Positions 53,455-62,568 of a DNA stretch of 64,000 bases are shown one piece after another (the first letter of the stretch is position 1; the number at the start of each line of letters is the position of its first letter). Position numbers and translations under genes: made by a program. The notes below the pieces were generated by a model. The model was not told the DNA's origin. It ran no database searches and was given only the letters and a program-made list of their open reading frames with translations. This DNA is from Rufibacter tibetensis (lineage in GTDB: Bacteria > Bacteroidota > Bacteroidia > Cytophagales > Hymenobacteraceae): assembly GCF_001310085.1 (NCBI RefSeq), contig NZ_CP012643.1:1953001-2017000 (forward strand). The letters are read 5' to 3'.

Positions 53455-54372
53455 ATGAAAGCACTCCTTCTAGTCATATTGCTTCAGTTATTTGTATTCA
53501 GCTTACAGGCGCAGAAGTCAAACACCAATCAACCTGTACCCCTTACCACAGACACTGTATACTTTGACCAGGATTGGGAGCAAACAAACCTGAAGGAGGA
53601 CATCAAATACGCGCGCATCTTAAAGAGAACTGTTGATGGCAAACCCTTTGGAACTGTTAGGGATTACTACTATCCTTCCTGGAAAAAGCAGTGGGAAGGC
53701 AAGCTGTTAAGCGAAGACCCAGATGTTCCAACTGGTCTTTGCACCTATTGGTACCCCAATGGTAAGGTGCAATCCATAGCCACTTACAAAGAAGGCGAAG
53801 CACAGGAAGACTTACGCATGTGGCATGAGGATGGAACCAAAGTTATCTGTAAGTATAAGTTTGTTGAATCGTTGCCACTTACAAGGGCGAAGCTCCACTC
53901 CTTTTATAACCCAGAAAGCTCAAGAACTGTGCAACGAGTTGACTTGCCAGCTGATGCCTATGGTATAGTTTTCAAGATAGACATCAGGGACGAGGGAGAA
54001 CCTCCAATTGACTGGGCCACTGCAGCCACATTGGCATCAGTAACCATGACAGGGGGAACTAGCCAGATATTGCTTGCAGGCGCAAACGCAATGAAAAACC
54101 CCTATAAATCTTCTAAGCCTGTAACAAGCACTAAATGCCATTACTTTATAACTACAAGCCTGAAGGACGCAGAATACTTTGAGAAAACCAAAGGTGAAAT
54201 GCCAAAAGGTAACGCATGCATCTGGAAGGCAACCAATGTGCCACAAGACTCACGTCATTTAACCATTCCCAATGGCGCTAGAACCTTGTACTTCTGCATC
54301 AACAATGACAATGACATAACTTCTGCAGAAGCAACCCTGAGCGTAAGCGTGCTTCAAAAACAATGCAAATAG
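53455..54372 (+). CDS. Exported protein with YwqK/MORN-like repeats
   Basis: 305 residues with a signal peptide (MKALLLVILLQLFVFSLQAQ). Residues about 75-140 hold repeats of the kind G-x-x-T-x-W-Y-x-N-G-K, e.g. TYWYPNGKVQSIATYKEGE and MWHEDGTKVICKY, the MORN_2/YwqK pattern. The C-terminal half is unrecognised. Function unknown. Confidence 0.6.
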   Translation: MKALLLVILLQLFVFSLQAQKSNTNQPVPLTTDTVYFDQDWEQTNLKEDIKYARILKRTVDGKPFGTVRDYYYPSWKKQWEGKLLSEDPDVPTGLCTYWYPNGKVQSIATYKEGEAQEDLRMWHEDGTKVICKYKFVESLPLTRAKLHSFYNPESSRTVQRVDLPADAYGIVFKIDIRDEGEPPIDWATAATLASVTMTGGTSQILLAGANAMKNPYKSSKPVTSTKCHYFITTSLKDAEYFEKTKGEMPKGNACIWKATNVPQDSRHLTIPNGARTLYFCINNDNDITSAEATLSVSVLQKQCK

Positions 54373-54425
54373 GCAAACAGTATAATATCACCTGATGTAG
54401 GTACATACTGAAAAGAACATATTAA

Positions 54426-55280
54426 ATGAATACCAGCCCATTTGCAGCAATAGACCAATTACTCTCAGCTAAGGGCATTGAGATGCTTTATAACCAATGC
54501 TTTGCCCTTGAGAAGGTAGCTTGGTTTGAATCTGAAGAAGGTCAAGAATCGTTGGAACAGGGGTTCTACCCAACAATAAGCGAGCAAGACAAGGTTAACC
54601 TGAGGCCTATTGTGCAGTCTGCACTTGTTCAAAAATTAGAGGAGCTTATAGAGAAAACCACAGAAGAGATTGATACCAGGACATTCAAGATAGATACAGA
54701 CAAAGAGAGGGAAGAATTCTGCAGCTTCATGGCAAAGCGTTTAGAGCTGACTATAGTAAGATGGAAGAGCCTACCTATATCAAAGGACCATTCTGACACC
54801 TTTGTTCTTCTGGATCACTTCAGAGAACACCTAAGGTCTTTATTAACTTTATGGGCTAGTGATGATTCTAAAAATTCAGTTCAATCCCACAATAGCGCCC
54901 ATGTATACCAACTACCACCAAACTTCCAACTAACTGAATTAAATATAAGGGCAAAAAGATTAGATACTTATCAGATAGCCCTTCTTTTCCAATTACTTAG
55001 AGATCAGGGGGTATTTATTAATTACAGTAACGAGAGCCTAGCTGAAATAGCCAATATTCTAACCGGTCATTCTGAACAGAACATTAGAGGAGGTAAAGGC
55101 TTCAGTAAAATTCAGCATATTATTGAGGATAAAGTCAAAATTAAAAGGTTCAGCGATAATGAGAACCATAACCTATCAAGTGTTAAAAACCTGTTGAATG
55201 ATATCCTAACTCAAGTAAATTCACTGATAAGTAAAAACAAGGAAGAATTGAACAAGAAAACACAGAATAAAAAAAAGTAA
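54426..55280 (+). CDS. Hypothetical mobile-element protein (284 aa)
   Basis: 284 residues without signal peptide. The C-terminal part has QIALLFQLLRDQGVFINY and NILTGHSEQNIRGGKGFS, a helical motif series recurring in Bacteroidota island proteins, possibly DNA-binding. I do not recognise a named family with confidence. It precedes the small gene at 55410 and the VapE gene on the same strand. Confidence 0.6.
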   Translation: MNTSPFAAIDQLLSAKGIEMLYNQCFALEKVAWFESEEGQESLEQGFYPTISEQDKVNLRPIVQSALVQKLEELIEKTTEEIDTRTFKIDTDKEREEFCSFMAKRLELTIVRWKSLPISKDHSDTFVLLDHFREHLRSLLTLWASDDSKNSVQSHNSAHVYQLPPNFQLTELNIRAKRLDTYQIALLFQLLRDQGVFINYSNESLAEIANILTGHSEQNIRGGKGFSKIQHIIEDKVKIKRFSDNENHNLSSVKNLLNDILTQVNSLISKNKEELNKKTQNKKK

Positions 55281-55409
55281 TCCTGTAGCCCTTTTTGTAA
55301 CCAGTTACACCAAAGACCTTTTCTGACCTTTGTATCACCCATCCAGCAGTAAGTGCCTCTGCTAGGTTGGGCAGGCACATTATTGTTTACTAATTAACAA
55401 CTCATTGAA

Positions 55410-55601
55410 ATGACAGAGGCAGAATTAAACGACAGAACAATCCATTTGGTCACTGAATTCAGGTTAGGAATTGAGAAGCTAGAAGCAGAAGCTGGAAGAA
55501 GCACAGGGCTCCTTGAAGTAATGATACGTGGCCTTGCTGAAACAGCTAAAATTCTATTTGGCCCAGACACAGAGGTTATTATTACACCAATTGAGGACTA
55601 A
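55410..55601 (+). CDS. Small hypothetical protein (63 aa)
   Basis: 63 residues (MTEAELNDRTIHLVTEFRLG), acidic, one helix then a short strand end (TEVIITPIED). No recognised family. The setting between two island genes and good reading supports it as real. Confidence 0.55.
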   Translation: MTEAELNDRTIHLVTEFRLGIEKLEAEAGRSTGLLEVMIRGLAETAKILFGPDTEVIITPIED

Positions 55602-55635
55602 CAAGCATTAATTTGTAGTCTTAAAGTACATTTTA

Positions 55636-55696
55636 GAAAGAGTACTTCCTGCGCAAATCGTGCATTACCAGTGCAGCAGAGCAGGAATACTCTTTC
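55636..55696. repeat. Long imperfect hairpin before the VapE gene
   Basis: GAAAGAGTA-C-TTCCTGC (55636-55652) faces GCAGGAATACTCTTTC (55681-55696), one bulged base, around a 28-nt loop which has its own GCAC/GTGC pairing. It lies in the gap before the VapE-type gene. It may be an RNA structure or a site for recombination. Confidence 0.5.
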
Positions 55697-55797
55697 GAAC
55701 CATCCTATCACTTAAGCCTTAGTCAACAGGAGCATAAATACGCACAAAGCTGCACATGCTTTCCTGTTTGACTAAGGTTTTACAAACAAGTTTTTTT

Positions 55798-57057
55798 ATG
55801 AAAGAAGATTTTGACACTGAGGATTCCAAGTGGACCAAACATACTATATCCTCAATAACCACCCCTGATACCAAAAACACAATAGAACTGATAGAGGAAT
55901 TCTTAAAAAGGAACCATGAGTTCAGGCATAACACAGTTTCTGGGCAGTTGGAGTTCAGAAAAAAGGGTGAAAGCCACTTCGCACCTCTCATTGATCGCGA
56001 CGAGAATAACTTTTGGCGCGCTATCCAGAAAGATAAGAAGCTGGAGTATGCAGACGCTACTTGTAGCCTATCCACACTCAGGTCAATACTTTACTCTGGC
56101 TTCAGCAAAGAGTATGACCCATTGAAAGAATACTTTACCAGTCTAACCCAATGGGATAAAACCACAGATTATATTACTCTGCTAGCCAATACAGTCAAGA
56201 CTGACAATGACCAGCTTTTCCATCGCTTCCTTAAAAAGTGGTTGGTTGCTGTCGTTGCCTCCATCATGGAGCCTGCTACTGTGAACCAAACTGTGCTTGT
56301 GTTCTCAGGAAAACAAGGGATAGGGAAAACTAGCTGGATACTAAAACTAGCACCAGAGCACCTGAGGAACTACGTATACTCTGGGTCCATCAACCTCAAC
56401 AACAAAGACACTTTGATTTACCTTGCGTCCTGTTTGCTCATAAACCTGGATGAACTTGAGAACATGAACAGTACTGAGATTGGGGCGCTGAAAGAGACCA
56501 TCACCAAACCACAGGTCAAACTTCGTCGTGTCTACGCTCGCAATGCAGAGGATATGCCAAGAAGGGCTTCCTTCGCAGGATCAGTAAACTCCAGCCACTT
56601 TCTCAATGACAGTACTGGATCACGCAGGTTCCTTTGTTTTGAAGCGTTGAAGATTGATTACCAGCATCAGGTTGACTTAAATAAAGTATATGCCCAGGCC
56701 TACGCACTATATCAGGAGGGCTTTAAACATTGGCTAGATGATGCTGAAATCAAAGAACTGGAGGCTAACAATAGCAAGTTCCAGCGCACAACTGTTGAGG
56801 AAGAACTTGTATTGGAGGAGTTTACACCAGCAGGGGAAGGAGATTCTGAATGTTTATTCTACACGACAACCCAAATTGCTAATCATTTAACTAAGAAGGT
56901 AAACACCTTCGCAGTTACTAATGCCTCAAAGCAGCGTCTAGGAAAGGCTTTGAAGAAGCATGGGTTTAAAACCTACAAGAAGGGTGGTATACAAAAGTAC
57001 GCTCTATCCTTGAAGCAGCCAGGTACCAGTACTAACCCAGAAACAATCTCAGGGTAG
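55798..57057 (+). CDS. VapE-type (virulence-associated protein E) P-loop NTPase
   Basis: 419 residues from the ATG at 55798 (after a T run); an upstream ATG at 55756 is less convincing. The P-loop GKQGIGKTSWI, Walker B-like LINLDELENM and downstream DSTGSRRFLCF are the SF3-helicase-like motifs of VapE. In phage satellites and islands this protein replicates or controls the element. It supports an element-derived origin. An earlier N-terminal primase part is not present, so this is the helicase-type half only. Confidence 0.82.
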   Translation: MKEDFDTEDSKWTKHTISSITTPDTKNTIELIEEFLKRNHEFRHNTVSGQLEFRKKGESHFAPLIDRDENNFWRAIQKDKKLEYADATCSLSTLRSILYSGFSKEYDPLKEYFTSLTQWDKTTDYITLLANTVKTDNDQLFHRFLKKWLVAVVASIMEPATVNQTVLVFSGKQGIGKTSWILKLAPEHLRNYVYSGSINLNNKDTLIYLASCLLINLDELENMNSTEIGALKETITKPQVKLRRVYARNAEDMPRRASFAGSVNSSHFLNDSTGSRRFLCFEALKIDYQHQVDLNKVYAQAYALYQEGFKHWLDDAEIKELEANNSKFQRTTVEEELVLEEFTPAGEGDSECLFYTTTQIANHLTKKVNTFAVTNASKQRLGKALKKHGFKTYKKGGIQKYALSLKQPGTSTNPETISG

Positions 57058-57105
57058 GCAGGGTAGGTTAAAATCGTCAAAACACCCATAGATCTGTGAA
57101 TGCAC

Positions 57106-57130
57106 AGGGCTCACCATATTGGTGGGCTCT
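57106..57130 (+). terminator. Hairpin after the VapE gene
   Basis: A 10-bp stem with two G-T pairs (AGGGCTCACC, GGTGGGCTCT). No strong T run follows, so function as terminator is possible but unsure. Confidence 0.45.
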
Positions 57131-57259
57131 ATGTATTATATCTCTAATTAGATTATTGTAAAAGTAGTTACCCTACCTACCCTTGAATAAAACTAAGTGC
57201 TTTGAATTGCTTATTATTATATACTTTTTATTTAAACAAACGCTCTAAATTTAACAATC

Positions 57260-57745
57260 CTAATCTAGACATAGTCCCACCTTTGAACATTTATTCTTTT
57301 TTTTGATTGCTAATATCTTTTCCTCTGTCTCTTCATACTCATTAGGATTATGTTTAGGGTCTTTACAACAAAACATTAGTTTAGTGCTTTTTACTTTATA
57401 AAGTTTTGAAGCACCCATACATATATCACAAGTAGTAAATGATTCAACAACACCATTCAAGGTGGTGTTTTTTAATTTTAAATCATACTCGTAAATCGTT
57501 GTATAATTTTTATCCTTTTTAACAGCTAGTTTTCCTGAAAACTTATGAAAGTTATTTAAAACATATACTGAATCTAATCTGCGTTCAGATAGCTCATTTA
57601 TAATAACTAACTTTAAAGTATCTTCTAAGTTTTGAAACTTAATTGACTCTCTTTTAGGAAATACTTGGTACTTAATTCTATAAACCCTAGAACACGAGAC
57701 ACTTATTGTCGCAAGAAAAATAAATAGCACAAATATGTATTTCAT
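57260..57745 (-). CDS. Putative lipoprotein (161 aa)
   Basis: 161 residues, signal with lipobox ISVSC near 18. Remaining sequence is Lys-rich with FTTCDICMGASKLY and MFCCKDPKHN (two Cys groups). No recognised family. It is the second gene of a leftward pair with the membrane protein upstream (gap 4 bp). Confidence 0.6.
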   Translation of the reverse strand: MKYIFVLFIFLATISVSCSRVYRIKYQVFPKRESIKFQNLEDTLKLVIINELSERRLDSVYVLNNFHKFSGKLAVKKDKNYTTIYEYDLKLKNTTLNGVVESFTTCDICMGASKLYKVKSTKLMFCCKDPKHNPNEYEETEEKILAIKKKNKCSKVGLCLD

Positions 57746-57749
57746 ATCT

Positions 57750-58304
57750 TTATAAAAAAAATTTATCCATATATCGCATTAGCTTATCAAAAAAAATCTC
57801 AGTATAAATACCTCCAAAAAGACACAGAAATACAAGGGAAGTTGAACGTATATTAGCCTCATTTGTAGTCAAAACTGTTGGAATTGTATAGGATAGTCCT
57901 AAAACTATCAAACCAGTTAAAATACCTAGGATTGGTATTGACCAATATTTCAACCCATTTAATGGTTTATTCAAAATGGCTATATCTTTAATTAGTCCAA
58001 TCAATGCCCCTAGTAGCCCAAACGAAAATGCAGTTATAATAAGGCCTATAAAACGTGGTATATCATAAGTCCATGGAAATATTTTTCTTACGCTTTTTAC
58101 TTCTAAATAGTATTTCAACTCGTATTTATTATCAATATAAATCCCTCTATATTCTGCGTTTACCTTTTCTTTCATTAATTTATCTTTATCTCTTTGCAGT
58201 GACTGCAAAGTGCTTTCTAGATTTATTTGAGCTAAACCCCCTATTCCAAAGTATAATCCAATTACAAACCACAAGAAAACGATATAGTAAGATGAATTCT
58301 TCAT
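57750..58304 (-). CDS. Putative membrane protein (184 aa)
   Basis: 184 residues with about four hydrophobic helices (about 7-25, 82-105, 118-140, 150-168) and a charged loop after the first. No recognised family. It is paired with the lipoprotein gene; a two-component cell-envelope unit is possible. Confidence 0.6.
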   Translation of the reverse strand: MKNSSYYIVFLWFVIGLYFGIGGLAQINLESTLQSLQRDKDKLMKEKVNAEYRGIYIDNKYELKYYLEVKSVRKIFPWTYDIPRFIGLIITAFSFGLLGALIGLIKDIAILNKPLNGLKYWSIPILGILTGLIVLGLSYTIPTVLTTNEANIRSTSLVFLCLFGGIYTEIFFDKLMRYMDKFFL

Positions 58305-58829
58305 AGATTATAATAGGATTTAACTGCGAGATATAACTTTAATTTACATAAATCTTATATACCTAGAACATATGCTTCAAATAGTCGCTTCATCAAAACA
58401 TATATACATACACAAATACAAAAGATAGATAGGGAGTGAGGATTGTACAAGCCACTTCTAGTTGACCATTTTTAGCTTGTAAATCAATACCTACTAATAA
58501 GTAATTTAAATAATTGTATCTACTTATAAATCTATATTCTTCTACTAGCAGGAAACAAACCTTATGAACATACACCCATTTTAGCATTTTTTTGGTTTTC
58601 CAAAAACCATTGACAACCATACTATAGCTTTTCTCTGAATGCGTGTTCTACACACTACTTACTTTTAGGTATTTTTATATAATATAGAAAAATAATCACA
58701 AATAGATTGAACCAAATCTTTAACTTAAATCAATTATACATATTAACTCAACAACAATTCTAATTATGCAACCTCAGAGTTTGCACTATTTAATTCTAAA
58801 ATCATAAACCCTTTAATTAATATAAACAA
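58305..58829. other. Intergenic region without a supported gene
   Basis: Very AT-rich; the only open frame (58393-58620, leftward) has poor protein character. Divergent promoters for 58304 (left) and 58830 (right) must lie here. Confidence 0.5.
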
Positions 58830-59492
58830 ATGAAAAAACTATTCACAATTCTGATTCTGCTGACCATAACGTATCAAATAGCTTTATGTCAGCCCTCTCC
58901 TCTTAGTGTTCAACAATTTATTGACAAGAAGATAGAAGTAGTTGACATTAAATCTGACTTCAACATTATGACTATTAATGGGTTTGATGATAAAGGGAAT
59001 CCTATAACTGAGAAAGTAGAATTCAAACAAGGTGAAGTATTAGCAATTTTAAAATTGTTGTCTATGCCAAGGATAGCGATTCTAACTGTTCCCATTAAGG
59101 TTAGACCCTCCATCAATGAATTGCCACAAACAGCTACTACAGGCCTTTCCAATGCTGGCGTAGGTGTAAATCTGTTGAATGCAAGGTTGGAACGATATTT
59201 CATTAATGGTAAAAAGTCAACACACATAATTAGTCTTGGAGTATTTGTAGCACCATCAGCAGAAGAATTGACTCCTGAGAACACGAATGGACATGTAACT
59301 TCAAAATACAAACAATTGTTTATTTCACCAGGTTTATCAATAACTTATTCCTACAATGATATTGCATTCTCATTTATTCCAGTGGGCTTTGACTATGCTA
59401 CTGGATCTGAAGGTAAAAAGTGGGTATATAATAAAGAAAGATGGTGGGGATTTGGCATAGGAGTCAGCACTAAAGTCTTAGGCCTATTATAA
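58830..59492 (+). CDS. Exported hypothetical protein (220 aa)
   Basis: 220 residues with a signal peptide (MKKLFTILILLTITYQIALC, then QPSPLS). The C-terminal half is rich in strands with alternating aromatic residues (ISPGLSITYSYNDIAFSFIP and WWGFGIGVSTKVLGLL), like a small beta-barrel. No recognised family. Confidence 0.65.
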   Translation: MKKLFTILILLTITYQIALCQPSPLSVQQFIDKKIEVVDIKSDFNIMTINGFDDKGNPITEKVEFKQGEVLAILKLLSMPRIAILTVPIKVRPSINELPQTATTGLSNAGVGVNLLNARLERYFINGKKSTHIISLGVFVAPSAEELTPENTNGHVTSKYKQLFISPGLSITYSYNDIAFSFIPVGFDYATGSEGKKWVYNKERWWGFGIGVSTKVLGLL

Positions 59493-59517
59493 TATTATTA
59501 ACTGTAAATATTATATT

Positions 59518-59548
59518 AAATCCCATATTAACTTATGGGATTTTTTTT
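59518..59548 (+). terminator. Rho-independent terminator
   Basis: AAATCCCATA (59518-59527) with TATGGGATTT (59534-59543), then T's. Confidence 0.9.
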
Positions 59549-59744
59549 GATATAAAAGCTAATGTTATAGAAATCTTGCAATTGTTTAACAAATCATAAT
59601 GTTGTAGAAATGAACATTTATTAGACTGTACTATTGCACATATATGAATAATAAAGCTATTTAAATTGATATGAAAACTACTTAGGTTAAGTTGCTACTA
59701 TAACTTACATTTTTTTATTTTAATTCTTCTGCACCAGTAAACAC

Positions 59745-59807
59745 GCCCCCCTATGTCCCCAACAGACCCCGCCTAGCGGGTGAGGTTGGGGTACCCCGCC
59801 TATGTCC
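59745..59807. repeat. GC-rich double hairpin with direct repeats
   Basis: CCCCAAC (59757-59763) pairs with GTTGGGG (59785-59791), and inside it CCCGC (59768-59772) pairs with GCGGG (59776-59780), loop CTA. It is flanked by CCCCnCCTATGTCC-like repeats at 59745-59758 and 59793-59807. No T run, so not a typical terminator; it could be an origin, nick or recombination site. It stands in AT-rich DNA before the gene at 59834. Confidence 0.6.
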
Positions 59808-59833
59808 TATTGCTAACTTTATTACATGAGGCT

Positions 59834-60169
59834 ATGGTAAAGATTATTGCCTATAATAAGGCACAAAACAACAGAAAACACAACACGCTGGTCCTGCAGG
59901 GGGAACTGGAGTTCATCCCATCAAAAACAGAAGGCAGGTACTACGCCATAGCTGCTATCTGCTCCATCTCCTGCACGTTCAACGAAGTCCTTTGCGCTGG
60001 TCTCGTAGGCAAGACGCTCCCTGGCTCCCTGGAGAAGATGGAGTGCGCCCCCTACGAGCACCCTGCGCCCAACTCTGACGAGGTCCTGACCCTCACGCAC
60101 ACCTGGTATTATAGTCCCACCCCCAGAACGATTGAGCAATGCGTGTTCCCTGAGAGGACAGCAGCTTAA
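59834..60169 (+). CDS. Hypothetical protein (111 aa)
   Basis: 111 residues from the ATG at 59834 (MVKIIAYNKAQNNRKHN); the longer frame runs through the hairpin and is unlikely. Soluble, with a Tyr/Cys-rich middle (CSISCTFNEVLCAG). No recognised family. It opens a series of genes with a terminator-like hairpin after most of them. Confidence 0.55.
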   Translation: MVKIIAYNKAQNNRKHNTLVLQGELEFIPSKTEGRYYAIAAICSISCTFNEVLCAGLVGKTLPGSLEKMECAPYEHPAPNSDEVLTLTHTWYYSPTPRTIEQCVFPERTAA

Positions 60170-60181
60170 TCAGTTCAGATG

Positions 60182-60209
60182 AGGGCAGTCGTAATGGCTG
60201 CCCTTTTTC
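60182..60209 (+). terminator. Terminator-like hairpin
   Basis: GGGCAG (60183-60188) and CTGCCC (60198-60203), then TTTTT. Confidence 0.85.
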
Positions 60210-60231
60210 TTTTCCCTTTCACCTTAAACCT

Positions 60232-60513
60232 ATGAAAATGCAGGAAGAAAACAACAGGGACGATGATGCAGAGGTGGACGAGTACAGCTGCCTCTTTCTC
60301 TCCAAGTACAAGCTGGACAGGGTTTACTGCCCATTTATGGTGATATCCAAAGTAGACATACACTACTTCAAACCAGGAGATAAGGTACTGGTGACAAGGG
60401 TGACCTTCTCCCACGAGAAGGTGATCCTGTACCAAGTGTTTGGCAAACTGTACCCACACTTCTACTTCGATTACACCCAACCCACAAACCTGGTGCTCAC
60501 CAGGTTGAAGTAG
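60232..60513 (+). CDS. Hypothetical protein (93 aa)
   Basis: 93 residues (MKMQEENNRDDDAEVDEYSC), acidic N-terminus, then a beta-strand-rich part (FKPGDKVLVTRVTFSHEKV) that resembles a small SH3- or KOW-like fold. No recognised family. Note an earlier Met choice (M3) would shorten it by two residues. Confidence 0.55.
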   Translation: MKMQEENNRDDDAEVDEYSCLFLSKYKLDRVYCPFMVISKVDIHYFKPGDKVLVTRVTFSHEKVILYQVFGKLYPHFYFDYTQPTNLVLTRLK

Positions 60514-60628
60514 CAACTAGCAAAAGGAGTTATGCTGTATTTCTTCGCTGGGTTCTTTGAGAAGGTTACTCCCTAAACAAACCACTGAAAGCAACGCAGC
60601 CAACATCATTAGTTGCAACTGGATGGTG

Positions 60629-60667
60629 AAGGGTAGCTGGTCTGTAATAGGCTGCTACCCTTTTTTT
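60629..60667 (+). terminator. Terminator hairpin
   Basis: AAGGGTAGC (60629-60637) pairs with GCTACCCTT (60654-60662), with a T run to 60667. Confidence 0.88.
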
Positions 60668-60707
60668 CGTCCAGTGTTTTATCTGACCACTAACAAAACC
60701 CTACACA

Positions 60708-60974
60708 ATGGAGCTACTAACTCAACTGGCATACACGAGCCAGCGCCTCAGCAACTGCCTGCCCTACGTTCCCCTGAACCAACTCTCTGACGTCACCTCC
60801 TTCCTTTGCCTTCTGGTGCGCCACGCCAATGACCAGGAGAAGGAGAAGTTCTATGAGCTGAACAGCAGGTTCCTACACATCATTGAGATTGTAGAGACTA
60901 TCAGGAGCGAATACCAGAAGCCTGCTGTGGCTGAACAGATTGATTCCCAAGCAAACCACTTCACCAACCTTTAA
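60708..60974 (+). CDS. Hypothetical protein (88 aa)
   Basis: 88 residues, mostly helical and hydrophilic (QRLSNCLPYVPLNQL, EKFYELNSRFLHIIE). No recognised family. It lies 18 bp before the DUF3871 gene and is presumably co-transcribed with it. Confidence 0.55.
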   Translation: MELLTQLAYTSQRLSNCLPYVPLNQLSDVTSFLCLLVRHANDQEKEKFYELNSRFLHIIEIVETIRSEYQKPAVAEQIDSQANHFTNL

Positions 60975-60992
60975 CCTTAAACTCGTAGAAAC

Positions 60993-61994
60993 ATGGAAAC
61001 CACATTGATGAGGCTCAATGCCCAACCAGAGCCAAGGCTCACAGTTACCAGAAACCCAGAGGCAGGCGCACAGTCTGCCTCTTCTGCTTTCATAGAAGCC
61101 AACACTGTCTCTATCCCCTTTACAGAGATACAGCAGGACCACATCATCCCAGTGTACGTCAAGGACAACGAGCCCCTGATCAGCCAGTCAGACTTCATCC
61201 AGACCACGCAGGAGCTGGTAAACACTATCTTCAGGGGTGAGCAGGTCCTGAGCCCAGCTATACGCTGCAGCCATCCCATCAAGGGCAGGACCCCAGAGGC
61301 GAAGGACAAGCCTGCGAACCAACTGCAGGACTGGGAGAAGACCTTGTATTACGAGCGCATGATGTTCGTGATAGAGATTCCTACAGTCCATGACACCATA
61401 GATGGCAACCCATTGACGCTTACTGTGGGAGGCGTGAAGGCCTACAACCTGGACAATCTTTACAACAAGAAAGGCGCTGCTGAGCACTTCAAGGTGTTCA
61501 TTGGGTTTAAGAACATGGTCTGCACCAATCTCTGCGTGAGGACTGATGGCTACCTGGCTGACCTGAGGGTGAGCAGCGTTGACCAGCTTTATTCTGCTAT
61601 CTACCAGCTTCTGAGTTCCTACGACCAACATCTTCACCTACGACAGATGCAGTCTCTCACAGAACACTCCATCTCAGAACAGCAGTTCGCCCAGCTTTTA
61701 GGCAGATGCAGGATGTACCCACACCTACCTACAGATGACAAGAAACAGATACCAGCCCTGTTGTATGGTGATTCTCAGCTCACGTCTGTCTGCAGGGACT
61801 ATTACAAAGACGTGAACTTCTGCAGGCAGGAGGATGGGAGAATAAACCTCTGGAAACTGTACAACCTGTTCACTGGGGCCAACAAGTCCACCTACATTGA
61901 CCAGTTTCTGGACCGCTCTATCAATGCTTTGGACTTTGCCTCACAGGTACAGGGCGCATTACAGGGCAATAGCACAAGCTGGTATCTGAACTAA
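60993..61994 (+). CDS. DUF3871 family protein
   Basis: 333 residues, within the usual length of the family (about 320-340). Landmarks: EIQQDHIIPVYVKDNEP near 38-54, SHPIKGRTPEAKDKP near 101, VGGVKAYNLDNLY near 150 and LWKLYNLFTGANKSTYID near 295. The family is mostly found in Bacteroidota mobile elements and resembles DUF932 phage/plasmid proteins; its biochemical role is not known. It supports the island interpretation. Confidence 0.75.
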   Translation: METTLMRLNAQPEPRLTVTRNPEAGAQSASSAFIEANTVSIPFTEIQQDHIIPVYVKDNEPLISQSDFIQTTQELVNTIFRGEQVLSPAIRCSHPIKGRTPEAKDKPANQLQDWEKTLYYERMMFVIEIPTVHDTIDGNPLTLTVGGVKAYNLDNLYNKKGAAEHFKVFIGFKNMVCTNLCVRTDGYLADLRVSSVDQLYSAIYQLLSSYDQHLHLRQMQSLTEHSISEQQFAQLLGRCRMYPHLPTDDKKQIPALLYGDSQLTSVCRDYYKDVNFCRQEDGRINLWKLYNLFTGANKSTYIDQFLDRSINALDFASQVQGALQGNSTSWYLN

Positions 61995-62004
61995 CTGGAA
62001 AGGC

Positions 62005-62044
62005 AGGAAGTAATCCTTTGGGGTTACTTCCTCTTCTCATTTTA
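62005..62044 (+). terminator. Terminator hairpin after the DUF3871 gene
   Basis: AGGAAGTAA (62005-62013) pairs with TTACTTCCT (62024-62032), then a T/C-rich tail. Confidence 0.8.
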
Positions 62045-62137
62045 GTTTGATATACTTGTTCAACCCTACAAGGTAAAGCTATGATAGCGAACCAGCTTCA
62101 GTAAAGACAACCATTGTTTCACCTAAGACACACATCA

Positions 62138-62257
62138 ATGAAAAAGTCAGCAAGAATTCTTGGTTTCACCCTTGTCTCTGTAGCGTGGTTATGCTTCCTG
62201 GTGGCACTTATATATGTGAGTTGGGAGATCATTTTGACAGGTTTAACATCACAATGA
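62138..62257 (+). CDS. Tiny membrane peptide (39 aa)
   Basis: 39 residues: MKKSARILGFTLVSVAWLCF and then a second hydrophobic stretch before Gly-Leu-Thr-Ser-Gln. One membrane helix (about 8-32) after a basic N-terminus. Its stop overlaps the next ATG as ATGA, which suggests coupled translation with the gene at 62254. Resembles single-helix type I toxin or small regulatory peptides in form only; no family assigned. Confidence 0.45.
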   Translation: MKKSARILGFTLVSVAWLCFLVALIYVSWEIILTGLTSQ

Positions 62258-62328
62258 GAAAGGTTCTGTTTAGGGCTTATGTAAGCTTGGCTAGTGTGTT
62301 ATTGGTGGCAGTCATCATCTCTGCGTAG
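62254..62328 (+). CDS. Tiny membrane peptide (24 aa)
   Basis: 24 residues, MRKVLFRAYVSLASVLLVAV and a short tail ending Ile-Ile-Ser-Ala. A basic start and one hydrophobic helix. Linked by an ATGA overlap to the preceding 39-residue frame. Very short; the overlap is the main argument for its reality. Confidence 0.4.
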   Translation: MRKVLFRAYVSLASVLLVAVIISA

Positions 62329-62568
62329 CAATGTATATAAGTTGTGCTTGCCAGAAACTAATGTTAGAATAGAGCGAACTTATAGGCAGGAAAACCTATA
62401 ACAACATTACCACCCAGTCGTAGGAGCCTGCATATCCCATCTCATCAATCTGTTCTTAGATGTTTACGTGTATGCCCTGGGTTTTGCTTACAAGATACAA
62501 CAAGCAATTCAAGGCCAGAAGTCAATCTAGTACTTGAACTAGAGTTGAATACAAGTAATTGAACATCC

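Noticed and set aside
58393..58620. 75-residue leftward frame in AT-rich DNA
   Set aside because: Open by chance in low-GC sequence; no signal, no family and no partner gene.
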